Source: Melieria omissa (taxonomy: Eukaryota > Arthropoda > Insecta > Diptera > Ulidiidae). Taken from it: a DNA stretch of 64,000 bases. A model generated the notes under the pieces. It was not told where the DNA came from, ran no database searches, and saw nothing but the letters and a program-made list of their open reading frames with translations. The stretch covers positions 31,264,764-31,328,763 of the forward strand of contig OZ020269.1 in the NCBI GenBank assembly GCA_963971225.1. Direction: 5' to 3'. Positions 47,021-57,406 of the stretch are shown piece after piece (positions within the stretch are counted from its first letter, which is position 1; each line of letters opens with the position of its first letter). A program made the translations under genes and the position numbers.

Positions 47021-47265
47021 AGTGAGTTCCCAGAAGCTGTGGGAGCTCAGTTGGGAGGTTCTTATGCATCCACCTTATAGTCCGAACCTGGCTACGAGTG
47101 ACGTCACCGGTTCCCATTTATAATGAATACATTTTTCTGCCGGAAAAGTGCCTCAATGGAAGCTTACGACAATCAAGTGTCCCAGTTTTTTGTCAAAAGA
47201 GACGAGGGTTTCTATGGAATGGAATTACCTTCAAATTAAGTTATCGAACAAAAATTGCAAATTTT
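47021..47265 (+). pseudogene. Mariner transposase C-terminal relic
   Basis: The plus strand reads VLMHPPYSPNLATSD, the conserved HPPYSPDLAPSD block holding the third catalytic Asp. After stops and frameshifts further fragments follow. The rest of the gene and the TIRs are not visible. It is a separate mariner lineage from the 49685/57407 pair, whose block reads LPHPPYSPDVAPSDFHLF. Confidence 0.6.
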
Positions 47266-48599
47266 TTTTTTTAAATCAAACCATTCTTCCTATACTATAT
47301 GGTATCTTCAAGTTCATGCAGAAATAATGGATTTCTTTTTATAAAATCCCATATTTTGGGTGACAATTATAATGTAATTATAATAATGTAAATATAATAA
47401 TTATAATATAATAATTATATAATGTAATAATTAGTAAGTATGAAATATGACAAATTTAGCTCAAGAGTTACGTACGGAATCCTGTGTCACATAAGTAAGT
47501 ATTATACATCATATTTATAGAGCTTTAAAATATTTCTTAATATTTGACTTGAAAATCAATAATTGTCATCTCTAATAGATCTCTGCAACCTTCGTACTAT
47601 TTGTTCTCAGTATTGTTGATATTGTTCAAGTCTGACTGCCTAATAAGCATTTTCGTAGAAATTTGTCTTGTGAGGATAAATACTAAAAATTATTTCTCCG
47701 AAATTCAAATTAATTTTGTCATGTACGATTTCCTGACTTTGTATATTTAGACAGCACACGTTTACATGACTAATGAAATTACAACATTCAGCCATGGTTG
47801 CGACTTTAAAGCCATCGGCGGTCAGCTCTTGTTGTGGAAATTAAGGATTTTAAACTGTTCGCTTTTTAAGTTTATAATTCTTAATTTGCTTTGATGTAAA
47901 CAAATATTAATTTATATACCGAGCACTGATGCTCCAAGGATATGTTTTTATATAAGTTTTTTTATTTAATATTTTATATAAATAAGTTATTTGTATTACA
48001 TACTGAACACTATAACTATTGCTTCAAGGACATGTTTTGGTATAACTTTTTCATAATTGATTTGAGTAATTTATTTTTGGGATGTTAAAATGTATTAAAA
48101 GCCCAGGTGATTGGAATACAACTCCAGCTTGTCTGATTAAACAGTACTTGAAATGTTCATTGAAGACAAATCTTGTTGTTCGTTTGTGTATTCCATGGAC
48201 ATATAGTCATTATTATGGTTTCACTATTGAGGTCAGAAAGCAAACGAATGACTAATGTCTCACATTTGATAATTTCGCCAAACGATATCCAGACTAAAAT
48301 GGTCGCCTGAACAACAGCAGGAATTTCGAAAGACACATTATGGCTCAGTAAAACTGGCCTTGAATACTTACAACTGCATAGGACACTGATTCTGTGCCAA
48401 TCTCTTCCTTCCGTTGCTAATAGGAGGTGTCTGCTATGTTCTCTCACATAATTAGTCTGGACGTAGAAAAGTAGAATGGCTAAGGTAGGACAAGTGAACT
48501 GAGACAGCAAGCATCTGAGCATCTTTTTGATATAAATGTGTAAGCCCTGGTCAACATGAAATAAGAAATGATCCATACAGCTACTCAACCGAAGCCATA
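47266..48599. other. AT-rich noncoding DNA
   Basis: TAATTATAATAATG-type slippage at about 47370-47432. GCCATGGTTGCGACTTTAAA near 47792 is unassigned. The minus ORF 48157-48783 (208 codons) is long, but I can match it to no family; it may be part of a decayed retroposon. Confidence 0.4.
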
Positions 48600-48830
48600 A
48601 CTTCATCAGCTTAATGATTGCTGTGCTTACGGGACACTGCCACATAACGATTTCTCTCGTGGAAGTAGAAATGGCCCTTCGATCTTCGAAGGGAAAAGAC
48701 CAAATTTTTTCGGATCTTTTTTTACAAAAGCTTATCCGACTTTTCAACTCTTCACTGGAATCTCTCGCCAGAAGAAGACACAAATTTCTAGGTCCTTTGT
48801 TCTAAGGCAGCTAAGTTGACCTTTGACCTT
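48600..48830 (+). pseudogene. LINE C-terminal relic
   Basis: The plus strand reads LMIAVLTGHCHITISLVEVE, resembling the LTGHCP motif of LINE C-terminal regions, and ends with ESLARRRHKFLGPLF, resembling the RRR-x-x-LG end. The CHC motif between them is lost. Short and decayed; moderate confidence only. Confidence 0.45.
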
Positions 48831-48904
48831 TGTTTATGAGGGAGATGAGCGATGTTAATATCGAAATCCTGGTGCTTTGCAGCACCTAAAAGTGTGAGTC
48901 TTGC

Positions 48905-49436
48905 CATTCTACTTCTTCTTCTACTTCTCTTTCTACTTTGACTTCTACTTCTGTTTCTTCTGCTACTTCTACTTCTAAATCTACTTCTACTTCTACTTCT
49001 ACTTCTACTTCTACTTCTACTTCTACTTCTACTTCTACTTCTACTTCTACTTCTACTTCTACTTCTACTTCTACTTCTACTTCTACTTCTACTTCTACTT
49101 CTACTTCTTCTTCTACTTCTACTTCTTCTTCTACTTCTACTTCTACTTCTAGTTCTACTTCTACTTCTACTTCTACTTCTACTTCTACTTCTACTTCTAC
49201 TTCTACTTCTACTTCTACTTCTACTTCTACTTCTACTTCTACTTCTACTTCTACTTCTACTTCTACTTCTACTTCTATTTCTACTTCTACTTCTACTTCT
49301 ACTTCTACTTCTACTTCTACTTCTACTTCTACTTCTACTTCTACTTCTACTTCTAAATCTACTTCTACTTCTACTTCAACTTCTACTTCTACTTCTGAAT
49401 CTACTTCTTCTTCTACTTCACTTCTACTTCTACTTC
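48905..49436. repeat. TTCTAC hexanucleotide array, about 0.5 kb
   Basis: Mostly perfect TTCTAC units in one phase from about 48960, with scattered variants (TTCTTC, TTCTAG, TTCTAT, TTCTAA, TTCTGA). Read as codons it gives a Thr-Ser dipeptide chain (a 266-codon frame at 48938-49738), which I regard as a by-product of the repeat. It merges at its right end into a T-rich TTTTAT array. Confidence 0.95.
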
Positions 49437-49684
49437 TATTTCTATTTTCTTTCTTATTTTTATTTACATTTTTTATTTTTTATTTATTTTTATTTTTTTA
49501 TTTTGTTTTGTTTTCCATTCATTTTCATTTTTATTTTCATTTTCATTTTTTATTTTTAATTTTTAATTTTTTATTTTGTATTTTTTATTTTGTATTTTTT
49601 ATTTTTTATTTATATTTTATTTTTATTTTAAATTTTTTAATTTTAATTTTAATTTTATTTTTATTTTTATTTTTTATTTTTTTA

Positions 49685-50426
49685 TCAGATGTACAACTTT
49701 GCTTCCGCCGTTTTCCGATAGGTGGCTGTACCGGCTGAGGCTGGTCGAAATACATAGATGGTAATGCCTTTAAAGTGAGTGTGGACAGTGCCTAACGAAT
49801 TGTCATCGCCGTTTCAGTGACAGTTGTTCTTGTCTTCGTATTATTCACGCTCGAAAATGTCCGTTTATGTGCCCAATTCTCGCCATTTGCGGGAAGTTTT
49901 ACTTTTCTGTTATAATTCGAAAAAAAAATGCAGCTGAAGCGCATCGAATGCTCTCAGAAACTTACGGTGATGCTGCTCTGAGTGAAAGAACGTGTCGGGA
50001 GTGGTTTCAACGTTTTAAAATATCAAGAGCGACATGACAAAGTCATCCTCCAACACGACAATGCTCGGCCTCACGTCGCAAAAGTGGTCAAAAAGTACCT
50101 GGAAACGCTGAAATGGGAAGTCTTGCCCCACCCGCCGTATTCCCCAGATGTCGCCCCTTCTGACTTCCACCTATTCCGTTCGATGGCACACGGCCTGGCA
50201 GATCAACATTTTCAATCCTTCGAAGAATTGGAAAAATGGATTGCTTCATGGATAGCGTCAAAAGAGGACTCCTTTTTTCGAGCCGGGATCCGAAAATTGC
50301 CGGAAAGATGGGAGAAAGTTGTCGCTAGCGACGGACAATACTTTGAATAATAGATCTGTAAGCACTTTTTCGCAATAAAGCTTTTAATTTTGGAAAAAAA
50401 CGGCGAAAGCAAAGTTGTACACCTGA
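49685..50426 (+). mobile_element. Mariner deletion derivative (copy 1 of a pair)
   Basis: The TIRs read TCAG[A/G]TGTACAACTTTGC and inverse, with TA on both sides (49683-49684 and 50427-50428). The closest relative is 57407-58159, in inverse orientation. It keeps 5' UTR, transposase start and transposase end; the middle is deleted. It is inserted in a T-rich array. Confidence 0.9.
49857..50350 (+). pseudogene. Mariner transposase, internally deleted and frameshifted
   Basis: The start is MSVYVPNSRHLREVLLFCYN. An A-run has nine A's where the 57407 copy has eight, and the frame then ends within a few codons. The second part keeps KVILQHDNARPHVAKVVKKY, with the second catalytic Asp, and HPPYSPDVAPSDFHLF, with the third, and ends DGQYFE plus stop at 50350. 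The first catalytic Asp region is deleted between about 50021 and 50025. Full-length mariner transposase would be about 345 residues. Dead. Confidence 0.85.
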
Positions 50427-50480
50427 TATTTTTATTTTTTTTAATTTTTATTTGTATTTTTATTTCTATTTATACATCTA

Positions 50481-52080
50481 GTTTTATCTCTTTCTGATCT
50501 TTTTCCATGGTGTTTAGTAGATTTTCTATTTAAAATTGTTGCTTTTAACTTTCAAAAAATTTTAACAAAAATCTTACTCCTCACATTTCTAACTATCAAC
50601 TAAAAAAACTTTCATAACAAAAGCAAACCACACATTACTCTGTGAGTTGTTGTGGTAGCTGGGCAGCTTGAAAATCTGCATTTCCTCAATTGTGTTGAGT
50701 GCAATGATTAATTTCGACATTATTGCGCAAATGTTAAACAACTTTGCGCTTGACAGATGTTTGACATAAGAATTGCAATGGCAGCGGCATGAAATGAAAT
50801 GAAAATTATTTACTTGAGTGGAAAACACGCGCAGTGACGGGGGACAGCGGGCGCTGCTCTCGAGAGGCAGTAATTTTCACAGTCAAGTGATTCAGTGCAG
50901 CTGCCGTTTTTGTCGTTGATGATTTTCAAAATAACAAAAGCGACACAAACAACAACAACAACAACAACAAAAATGGCACCAAAGACGACAAAGTGTAGGG
51001 GAGGGGGAAAGAAAGGCGGAGAAGCAAAAGGAGTGTGGCGGCACTTTTGTGTATGCATACAAATTGCGCCAAAGTGCACTCGTACAAGGCTGAAGTGAGC
51101 GAGTGCAGTGCGTTTAATACATTTGCTTTTGATACTTTTTGTTGCTTTCACTTTTACGAAATTGCTGACAACTTGCATCCATCGCATTCAGCCTGGGTCG
51201 GCCAAGAAAGCAAAGTGAGTTTCGAAGGAAGAGAGATGGTCTCACATAAAAGGCAGTTCGAAGAGTTGGAAACAGTGACCATCAAACAGCCAGTGGACAT
51301 GGTTTGAATTTGACGAAAAGTTTTCAAAACTAAACTCTAAAGAATTTTTAACTGTTTACTAGAATTCCAAACGGCTGCGAAGCTGAAGAAAATTCTATAC
51401 ACAAGTTGAAGTTCCTGTAAAGGATTCCGAGTTGCATTGTGGTAGGCTGTAAGTACTTACTAAAAAACAACAACTACGAAGACGTTTTGTTCGGTAGATC
51501 ATGTAAAGAGCCTGTTGATACCATTCAAATTGTCTATGCGATCTTTTTTATTACTCGGACATGAAGGGAAAAATAAAATACATCAAATGAAAAATAATTT
51601 GTTGATGTCATTCAAAACACTAGAAGGAACGCAAGTTTTACATACCTGCGAAGACTTTTCCTATTCGCTGACATCTCGAGAAGTACACTTTGGACTTGGC
51701 TAAATTTTAACAAAATAATTGTGGAAAAAACATAATATTCCCCAAGATAAAAAATAAAAGCCACCAAAGCAAAAGTCGGTAACAATACTTACTAAAAAAA
51801 TACAGATATTTATAAATGAAAAACCTTCAAAATGACCGCAATGGTCTGTCTAGTGTTAAAGGACTATGACACCCCATTTTTTTTTTATTGTAATAAAAAC
51901 ACTTAAACGCTGAGATTACTCTAGCCTTCACGAAAAATTTTCCTAAAAACAACAGTGTACAAATTAAAAGTCTCTGAATATAAAAATGAAAATTTTTTAC
52001 ATTTTTTCAAAGAAGCGTTTTCAAAAACTTTTTTAATAAATATAATGTTGGTTTGGTGTTTTTTGTTAAAACTATGCAAT
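50481..52080. other. AT-rich DNA and a unique island
   Basis: 50820-51300 is a GC-richer island with CAA repeats (about 50947-50971). The rest is AT-rich. A TCTAGTGTTAA motif at about 51851-51861 resembles a single piggyBac-type right end but has no convincing partner. No gene recognised. Confidence 0.5.
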
Positions 52081-52221
52081 CAGTGGCGCACATAGGATTT
52101 TAATTTTGGATAGTTTTACGTATAAATTTTGAGCCAAATACAATTTGAAACCATATTTTGTCAAGAAATTCTTGTATTAAGAGGTTATGTAATGCCCAAA
52201 CTCCCCCTGTGTGTGCCACTG
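52081..52221. mobile_element. hAT-type MITE
   Basis: The left end is CAGTGGCGCACATAGGATTT; the right end is CTGTGTGTGCCACTG, its approximate inverse. 141 bp. It is the best-preserved member of the group with 2937-3062 and 62353-62394. The flanks TATGCAAT and TACTCAAA agree at only 5 of 8. Confidence 0.65.
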
Positions 52222-52762
52222 TACTCAAAATTTTTTTCAAAACAAATTTTTTTATTCCAATTTTTGCCCATTATTTTCAACTAGATTAAGCCATTTTTTG
52301 ACTGAAACCTTTATTGTAGAATTCCTAGATTTTTTTCTTTGACAAAGTGACGTAGGTGCTTTTTGCTGTCTTTTATTGAAGCCAATTTGTTTCCACTAAC
52401 ATAGTATTGGACAGATCAGAACAAATTATAACACTGAAATAATAAATAATAAAATAATTTGACAACGAATTCTAGTAGAGCAGTTAAAAAAAATATACAT
52501 GTATCGTTGTTTTCAAAGCATCCAAATTTTTCTAGAGGGCCAAAGTCTCCTCCTTTTTTTGTACATTGTTATGATGAATCGGCATAGAAAACCATGTGAC
52601 CCTACATTTTAGGTGTATAATGTGTTTTGGAATTTTATGTAAAGTACTACGTAAAATACTTTAGGTTTGCAAAAGTCAAAAGATCACTTCATTCTCTTTT
52701 ATTTTTGTACCACATTTTATCTGTTAAAATCAGAGTAAAATCTAGTAATTTTGCTTTATACA

Positions 52763-52905
52763 AACCTCCACGATCTTTGAGGAAATCTAGGTTTTTTGAG
52801 GTTAAAATTTTTAGAACAATTTTGTTTTTATTCAAACCTCCACGATCTTTGAAGGTTGAAGGTGAATTCTAGGTTTTTTGAGGCTAAAATTATTAGAACA
52901 AATTA
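52763..52905. repeat. Short tandem duplication
   Basis: CAAACCTCCACGATCTTTGA followed by TCTAGGTTTTTTGAGG and TTAGAACAA occurs at about 52763-52822 and again at about 52834-52905. The second unit has a small insertion. Confidence 0.75.
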
Positions 52906-53172
52906 CATTGCAACTGAACCGATCAAGAGGTTCATTTTTTATGTAACACTTTTGCATATATTTTGGATTTTGATTTGCATGAAAACTGCTTAAAGTTAAA
53001 TCTTTTCATGCTATTCAACTAAGTTGTTATAGCTTAAGATTTTTCTGTATAAGTGTGCAAGATTATTTAGTATTTATAATTTATATATATAATTTATAGT
53101 TTATTATTATTATTTGTTTATTTATTTAATAAATAAAATTCCAAAAAATGTCATTTGAAACAGGAATTTTAA

Positions 53173-53425
53173 CCCTTATTCTCATACCCGGGTACCCGGG
53201 TGCCCACTGCGATGTATTTTCGTGAAAAAAACTGACAAATAATGAAAATTTTTTTTTTACCTTCCGGATCCTCGTTATTTAGGTAAAAAGCGAACAAATC
53301 ATATCAAAATTTTATAAACACTTTTTAATTAACAAAATATTGAAAACTGAAAAATTTCATGAAATGGGTACCCGGGTACCCCGGGTGCCAAACGACGTTA
53401 GTAAGTTTGGGTATGAGAATAAGGG
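53173..53425. mobile_element. piggyBac-type MITE with perfect TIR
   Basis: TTAA flanks at 53169-53172 and 53426-53429. A perfect 17-bp TIR, CCCTTATTCTCATACCC and inverse. Just inside each end are GGGTACCCGGGT-type palindromes. 253 bp, no coding. The homologous flanks in copy B support the boundaries. Confidence 0.88.
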
Positions 53426-53475
53426 TTAAGGAAGAACTATACCACGAAAATAATCGCCGTATCATTTTATTATAA

Positions 53476-54070
53476 CAGCCCGATTCTGTACACTTGATAA
53501 ATTCACCAAATTGACTATTTGTCAAGTTTTTATTATTTGTCAAGAATCGGTATTCTATCCCAAAAATAAAAGCTCTTTTCTTGATAAATTGTCAAAAGTG
53601 TGAATGCTATTGACAACAGCATACAAATTGAAATTTTGCCGATTGAAAATGGAAGAATTGTGCATGTTTACACTTTTACATCAGAGAAAATAAAAAAAAA
53701 ATTCCTTTACCTCCCACGAATTATTTTTTGTATGCAAAAAGCGCCTATTGTGATGAAACTATTAAAAAAAAACGTACGAACTTATTTCCAGCCCAGCCAG
53801 GATTCGTACCGGGGGCGCTCGGTATGAGAAGCCAGCGCGTACCCGCTGGGCTATCAAGGCCGGTTTTTTTCTGCAAAACTTACTTTAGTTAAACTTTTTG
53901 TCTTATTTTTTGACAATTTGACAAATGTCGCATATTCACCTTATGTTGAATTAAATGAGCTTTTTACTTTATCAATGTTGCATCAGAATACCAGCAAAGC
54001 TTTTGCTTGATAAAAATCTTGACAAAATTTCTTGATAAAAAATTTGTCAAGAATACACAGAATCAGGCTG
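53476..54070. mobile_element. Harbinger-type MITE
   Basis: The ends are CAGCCCGATTCTGT and, inverted, CAGCCTGATTCTGT (13 of 14). TAA at 53473-53475 and 54071-54073 is a 3-bp duplication as made by PIF/Harbinger elements. The arms are rich in TTGATAAA and TTTGTCAAG motifs in opposite orientation. Copy B of the host repeat lacks the insert. It contains a SINE at about 53775-53870. No transposase. Confidence 0.7.
53775..53870 (-). mobile_element. tRNA-derived SINE, second copy
   Basis: The minus strand shows TAGCCCAGCGGGTACGCGC (A-box-like), an anticodon-arm-like CTTCTCATACC and GGTACGAATCC (B box with one change). GGCTGGAAATAAG follows, matching GGCTGAGAAATAATG at the same place in 17224-17350. 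The CTCATA loop hints at a methionine-type tRNA ancestor. Limits approximate. Confidence 0.55.
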
Positions 54071-54184
54071 TAAATCTTTAAATACACTAAAGCCAAAAAT
54101 TTAACTTGAATGTGAGAAATAATTCAAAAGTGAAGATGTGTTTAAGGGTTAATTTCGTACTTAATATTGTTGGCAGTATAAATT

Positions 54185-54745
54185 AGAATCAATCCTTGGG
54201 TCAGGTAGTAATCACGTGTAATGAATGATACCCACCAAACATACCACATCACATTCCTTGTTGTCCCGACTTTGATCCGGTTTCTGGAGCTTCATCTGTT
54301 TTGAACCAAGACCGTTTTCGAACAACATTATCGCATATATGTACATATTATACATTTATGTTGTTTGTTTTCAGATAGAAATATGGTTCATTAAATATTT
54401 TTCTTTAGTTAATGATCCATTCAAACATCGAACCCCTTTCGGTTTTTGTGGTCATTCTTCAACTTCTTAGGTATGACTCTTCAACTTCTTAGTGACTTTT
54501 CACAAAATGATATTTTAGATTTTTCCATAATTTCATCGAGTTTTGCCCTGATAAGTCGACTAGAACGAAGAACTTCTTTCACTTCAAATTTAACAAAACC
54601 AAAGCGTACGAACCATTTCCTGGCAGTTGATTGGAATAAAGTTCCTACGTTCACCATAAACTGCGAAAATCTTTTCCCATGACTGTTCCACATTCTTGCC
54701 TTGATGCTGATTTGTTGATTTGTGAAGATTTGTGATTTGTTTTGA
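54185..54745 (-). pseudogene. Mariner transposase relic (third lineage)
   Basis: The minus strand reads NVGTLFQSTARKWFVRFGFV and RSSRLIRAKLDEIMEKSKI, the HTH linker region of mariner transposases. Across stops it continues with LKNDHKN and KKNI, and near the left end MWYVWWVSFITRDYYL, which resembles the conserved CIWWD-x-x-G-x-(I/V)-(Y/H)-YELL region near the centre of the protein. No TIRs seen. Many stops; old. Confidence 0.65.
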
Positions 54746-54790
54746 TTGATTGTTTGTTAAAAAATTAGTTTTCTGTCAAACAAACGAAAA

Positions 54791-55679
54791 GTTTTCATCT
54801 AAAACTTAACCTTTAAAGTTAACCTTTTCAAAGTAATTCTACTTTAAAGTCAAGTGAACAGAAAATCGAATGAATTTAAAATGTTTTGTTCTTAATTTTT
54901 GTCAAATTTGATACGATAAATTATTAAATAAGAAACTATTGTAATCTATTGGTCATAAAACGTTACTATAGAAGAAATCTTTTGACTTTTTATTTTTGTG
55001 CTATTCGCAAACATTGGATTTTTACTTATTGTATTGAATCATTCTGCATGGAAATACTTTTTTTCGCAGTGTATTTCCCAGCAAGCATTTATATAAGCTT
55101 CTTATTTGCTAACCAATGCATTTTGGGGCAACAAAAATTCTAGCAGTCACCAATGTGGCCCTGATACTTCAACTAGCAGTAATCTCTTTCCAAGCAGCTG
55201 TGTGCGAGCTTTAAGCTTTCATTAGCCAAAATATCACATAATGCCCAACTTGAGCGGAAGTTAGTAGCTTCGGCCCATCTCCGCAGCACCACGCCCCTAA
55301 TTTCCTGTTCATTAAAATTAATGATAAGCGGCGACGTTTGAATGGCGACCCGGTGCAGTGCTTGAATTTGCATCGAAGCCCAGACTCATGCACACACAAG
55401 ACAGACAGATACACGAGCAGATAGACAGACGTATGTTTGTGTCAATTGCAAATATTGTACGAATTGTGAGAAAGGTTGCAATGTTTTTCGTCTTGGATTT
55501 GCCACAAATACGATTGCATTGAAATTGGAAAGCAGCAACTGTGCAATTGCCTTGAGCTCCTTTGCTTATAGCTAAAGCCACCCACACGCATTCACACACA
55601 CACACACACACATTTGTGAATATGCCCTGCAAGCAACTCGGTAGTCGACTACAAAAATAACTCACTTCTAGTTAACTTT
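54791..55679. other. AT-rich DNA then unique island
   Basis: A CA run lies at about 55592-55610. ORFs 55173-55665 (minus) are compositional. No gene recognised. Confidence 0.5.
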
Positions 55680-56690
55680 CATGACTTAACTATAAGCTAA
55701 CTACAAAGTAATGCAGAACTTCCCAAAAATCAATGCAACTTTTGCTTTTTGGCATATTTTAAAGAACAGTTAATTGCTATTTGTTCTTATGCGATTTTAT
55801 GTCCCTAACTATAAGCTAACTACAAAGTAATGCAGAACCCAACCAAATTTAAGGCGTGCGTTTATGGCATAGGAATTTAAAAAACAGTTAATTGTTGTTT
55901 TTTTGCTTAGTGCTTAGTCTCGTGCGTGCGGTTGGAGTCCTAACTAAATTAAAAAACGTGAATTGTTAAACAATTTTATATAATTTTTTGAAGTGATTGC
56001 TTTAGTTTTAATTATTTAAGCTAAGCCAAAATGAGAGGTGCAAGCAAAAGAAATTTACGAAGGCTTTTGAAAAAGGAAAGGGATTCGTATTCAAATAAAT
56101 TAAATTCATGTAATGTTGGTAAATCAGAAGCCACCTGTTCCTCTGCTAATAGGCAGAGCCAAAACGGAATTTATATTGAAAATATTTGTGTCCAAGAAAA
56201 TTGTTCCGAAAAAATTGCCCAACAAAAAATGCATTAAAAGAAAAAATCGGTGATTGGTATTTTAAAAATAGGCCATCTCGCAAGTGTTTTCAAGAGTTGT
56301 TAGGTATTTAAACATTTTTCAAATAAAAAAGGAAATACAAAAATTTTAAATTTACAAAACAATCATAGAAATATTTATTTTTATGGATAAAGACGTATTA
56401 ACTAATAGTTGAGTTATAGCTGATTTAAATAAAGTCAACTTGAAGCTAACTGAAATGTAATTAGTTAACCACAAATAAGATAACTTTTAACTAACTTTTG
56501 AATAACTAACTTCAAGTTAGTCGAAAAGTCATGCAGAGTCGGACAATTGACTACTGCCTAGGCCATCGCCATGTTAAAATAGTCAGTTGGCTCCATTGAA
56601 AATAATCCAACTATCAACCACAACTAGTTGAGAATTAGTTAGATTAAAGTGCGTTAAAAGTTAGTTGAGTTGCCGGCAGGGTGTTTGTTA
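55680..56690. repeat. Repeat-rich block with AGTTAGCTAAC motifs
   Basis: AACTATAAGCTAACTACAAA followed by GTAATGCAGAAC occurs at 55688-55719 and again at about 55807-55838; each is followed by an ACAGTTAATTG segment. Inverse-type AGTTAGTT/AACTAACT motifs cluster at about 56440-56530 and 56600-56700, with AAGTCATGCAGAGTC near 56525. It looks like a decayed mobile element around the ORF at 56031. No clean TIR or duplication could be set. Confidence 0.45.
56031..56237 (+). CDS. Short ORF resembling the start of a transposon protein
   Basis: 68 codons beginning MRGASKRNLRRLLKKERDSY, basic at the N-terminus, then NSCNVGKSEATCSSANRQSQ. It has an ATG in a CAAAATG context. Past the stop another frame reads KEKIGDWYFKNRPSRKCFQE then LLGI, which suggests a frameshifted continuation. 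The basic start followed by a short W-containing helix recalls the N-termini of some insect transposon-encoded proteins, but I cannot name the family. Flanking repeats (55680-56690) favour mobile origin over a host gene. Probably a pseudogene. Confidence 0.3.
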   Translation: MRGASKRNLRRLLKKERDSYSNKLNSCNVGKSEATCSSANRQSQNGIYIENICVQENCSEKIAQQKMH

Positions 56691-56700
56691 GCTAACTCTT

Positions 56701-57406
56701 ACTCGCTTTGCGATCGCTGAATTGGCGGCACGAGTGCATACCTGCTTGGCCGCTTGGGGCATGTGTGCGCTCTCTGCTATTTTGCTCGAATATTTACATT
56801 CCATGCTCGACGTGTAGCGCTGTCACCGGCAAGCGGCATTCAGGCGAAACGCACTTCATTAAAATTCAATCCGAGCCGCTGCCACCGGCTGCACGTTCCC
56901 GCCCCGAACATATTGAAGCTTCGTTCATGCGAAATATTTTAATAAATCTTAATGTGTTTGCAAATTAACAAATAGAAATTAATTTATAGGATTACTTATT
57001 AATGCAATCACATTAGAGTGCAGGCATCTTGTTCGGCATTAGTGGTGAATATCTTCTTCAGATCACAGCTCAATGCCCAGTAGGAATGTTTTGATGCTGT
57101 GATAACACAAATAGGGTTGCACAAAGCGTCAGTAATCGAACAAAACACAGCGCACAAAGAAAGAACTTTATGAGAAGTTCATTTAAAATATGATTTTAAA
57201 ACTGGTTTTCATAATTGTAAAACTCATTAAATCAATAATACAAATTAAAACAAATGAAATTAGAAAACCAAAAATACTATCAAAGTTTGTTCAAAATATG
57301 ATTTAAAAATCGTTTAAGAGTTACAAACTCAATCTTCAGTCAACAAGCAGAAAATTGTGCTTAAAGAAAGAACATCATAAGAAAATATTTTAATAAAGTA
57401 AATATA
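56701..57406. other. Noncoding DNA
   Basis: A short GC-richer island at 56700-56940 with unrecognised ORFs, then AT-rich DNA with duplicated phrases (AAGAACTTTATGAGAAGTTC near 57161, AAGAACATCATAAGAAAAT near 57367). Confidence 0.45.

Larger units (their letters stand above)
49437..50480. repeat. T-rich TTTTAT array split by a mariner
   Basis: TTTTTATTTT-type slippage runs from 49437 to 49684 and resumes at 50427-50480 on the other side of the mariner. The two parts were evidently one array of about 300 bp. Confidence 0.8.
52450..54180 (+). repeat. Dispersed repeat family, copy C (multiply interrupted)
   Basis: Landmarks match copies A and B: ACAACGAATTCTAGTAGAG, TACATTGTTATGATGAATCG, GTGTTTTGGAATTTTATG and, after 53426, ACTATACCACGAAAATAATC, then AATACACTAAAG. 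Between them lie about 500 bp of other AT-rich sequence, a TTAA MITE (53173-53425) and a TAA-flanked element (53476-54070). Confidence 0.65.

Noticed and set aside
48157..48783. 208-codon minus ORF
   Set aside because: Long, but no motif recognised, and a LINE-like relic is readable on the other strand at its right part.
48905..49436. CRISPR-like regular repeat array
   Set aside because: Hexamer microsatellite without spacers, in a eukaryotic context.
48938..49738. 266-codon plus ORF rich in Thr-Ser, mucin-like
   Set aside because: It is the direct translation of the TTCTAC hexamer array followed by T-rich slippage DNA and runs into mariner sequence; there is no signal peptide or independent support.
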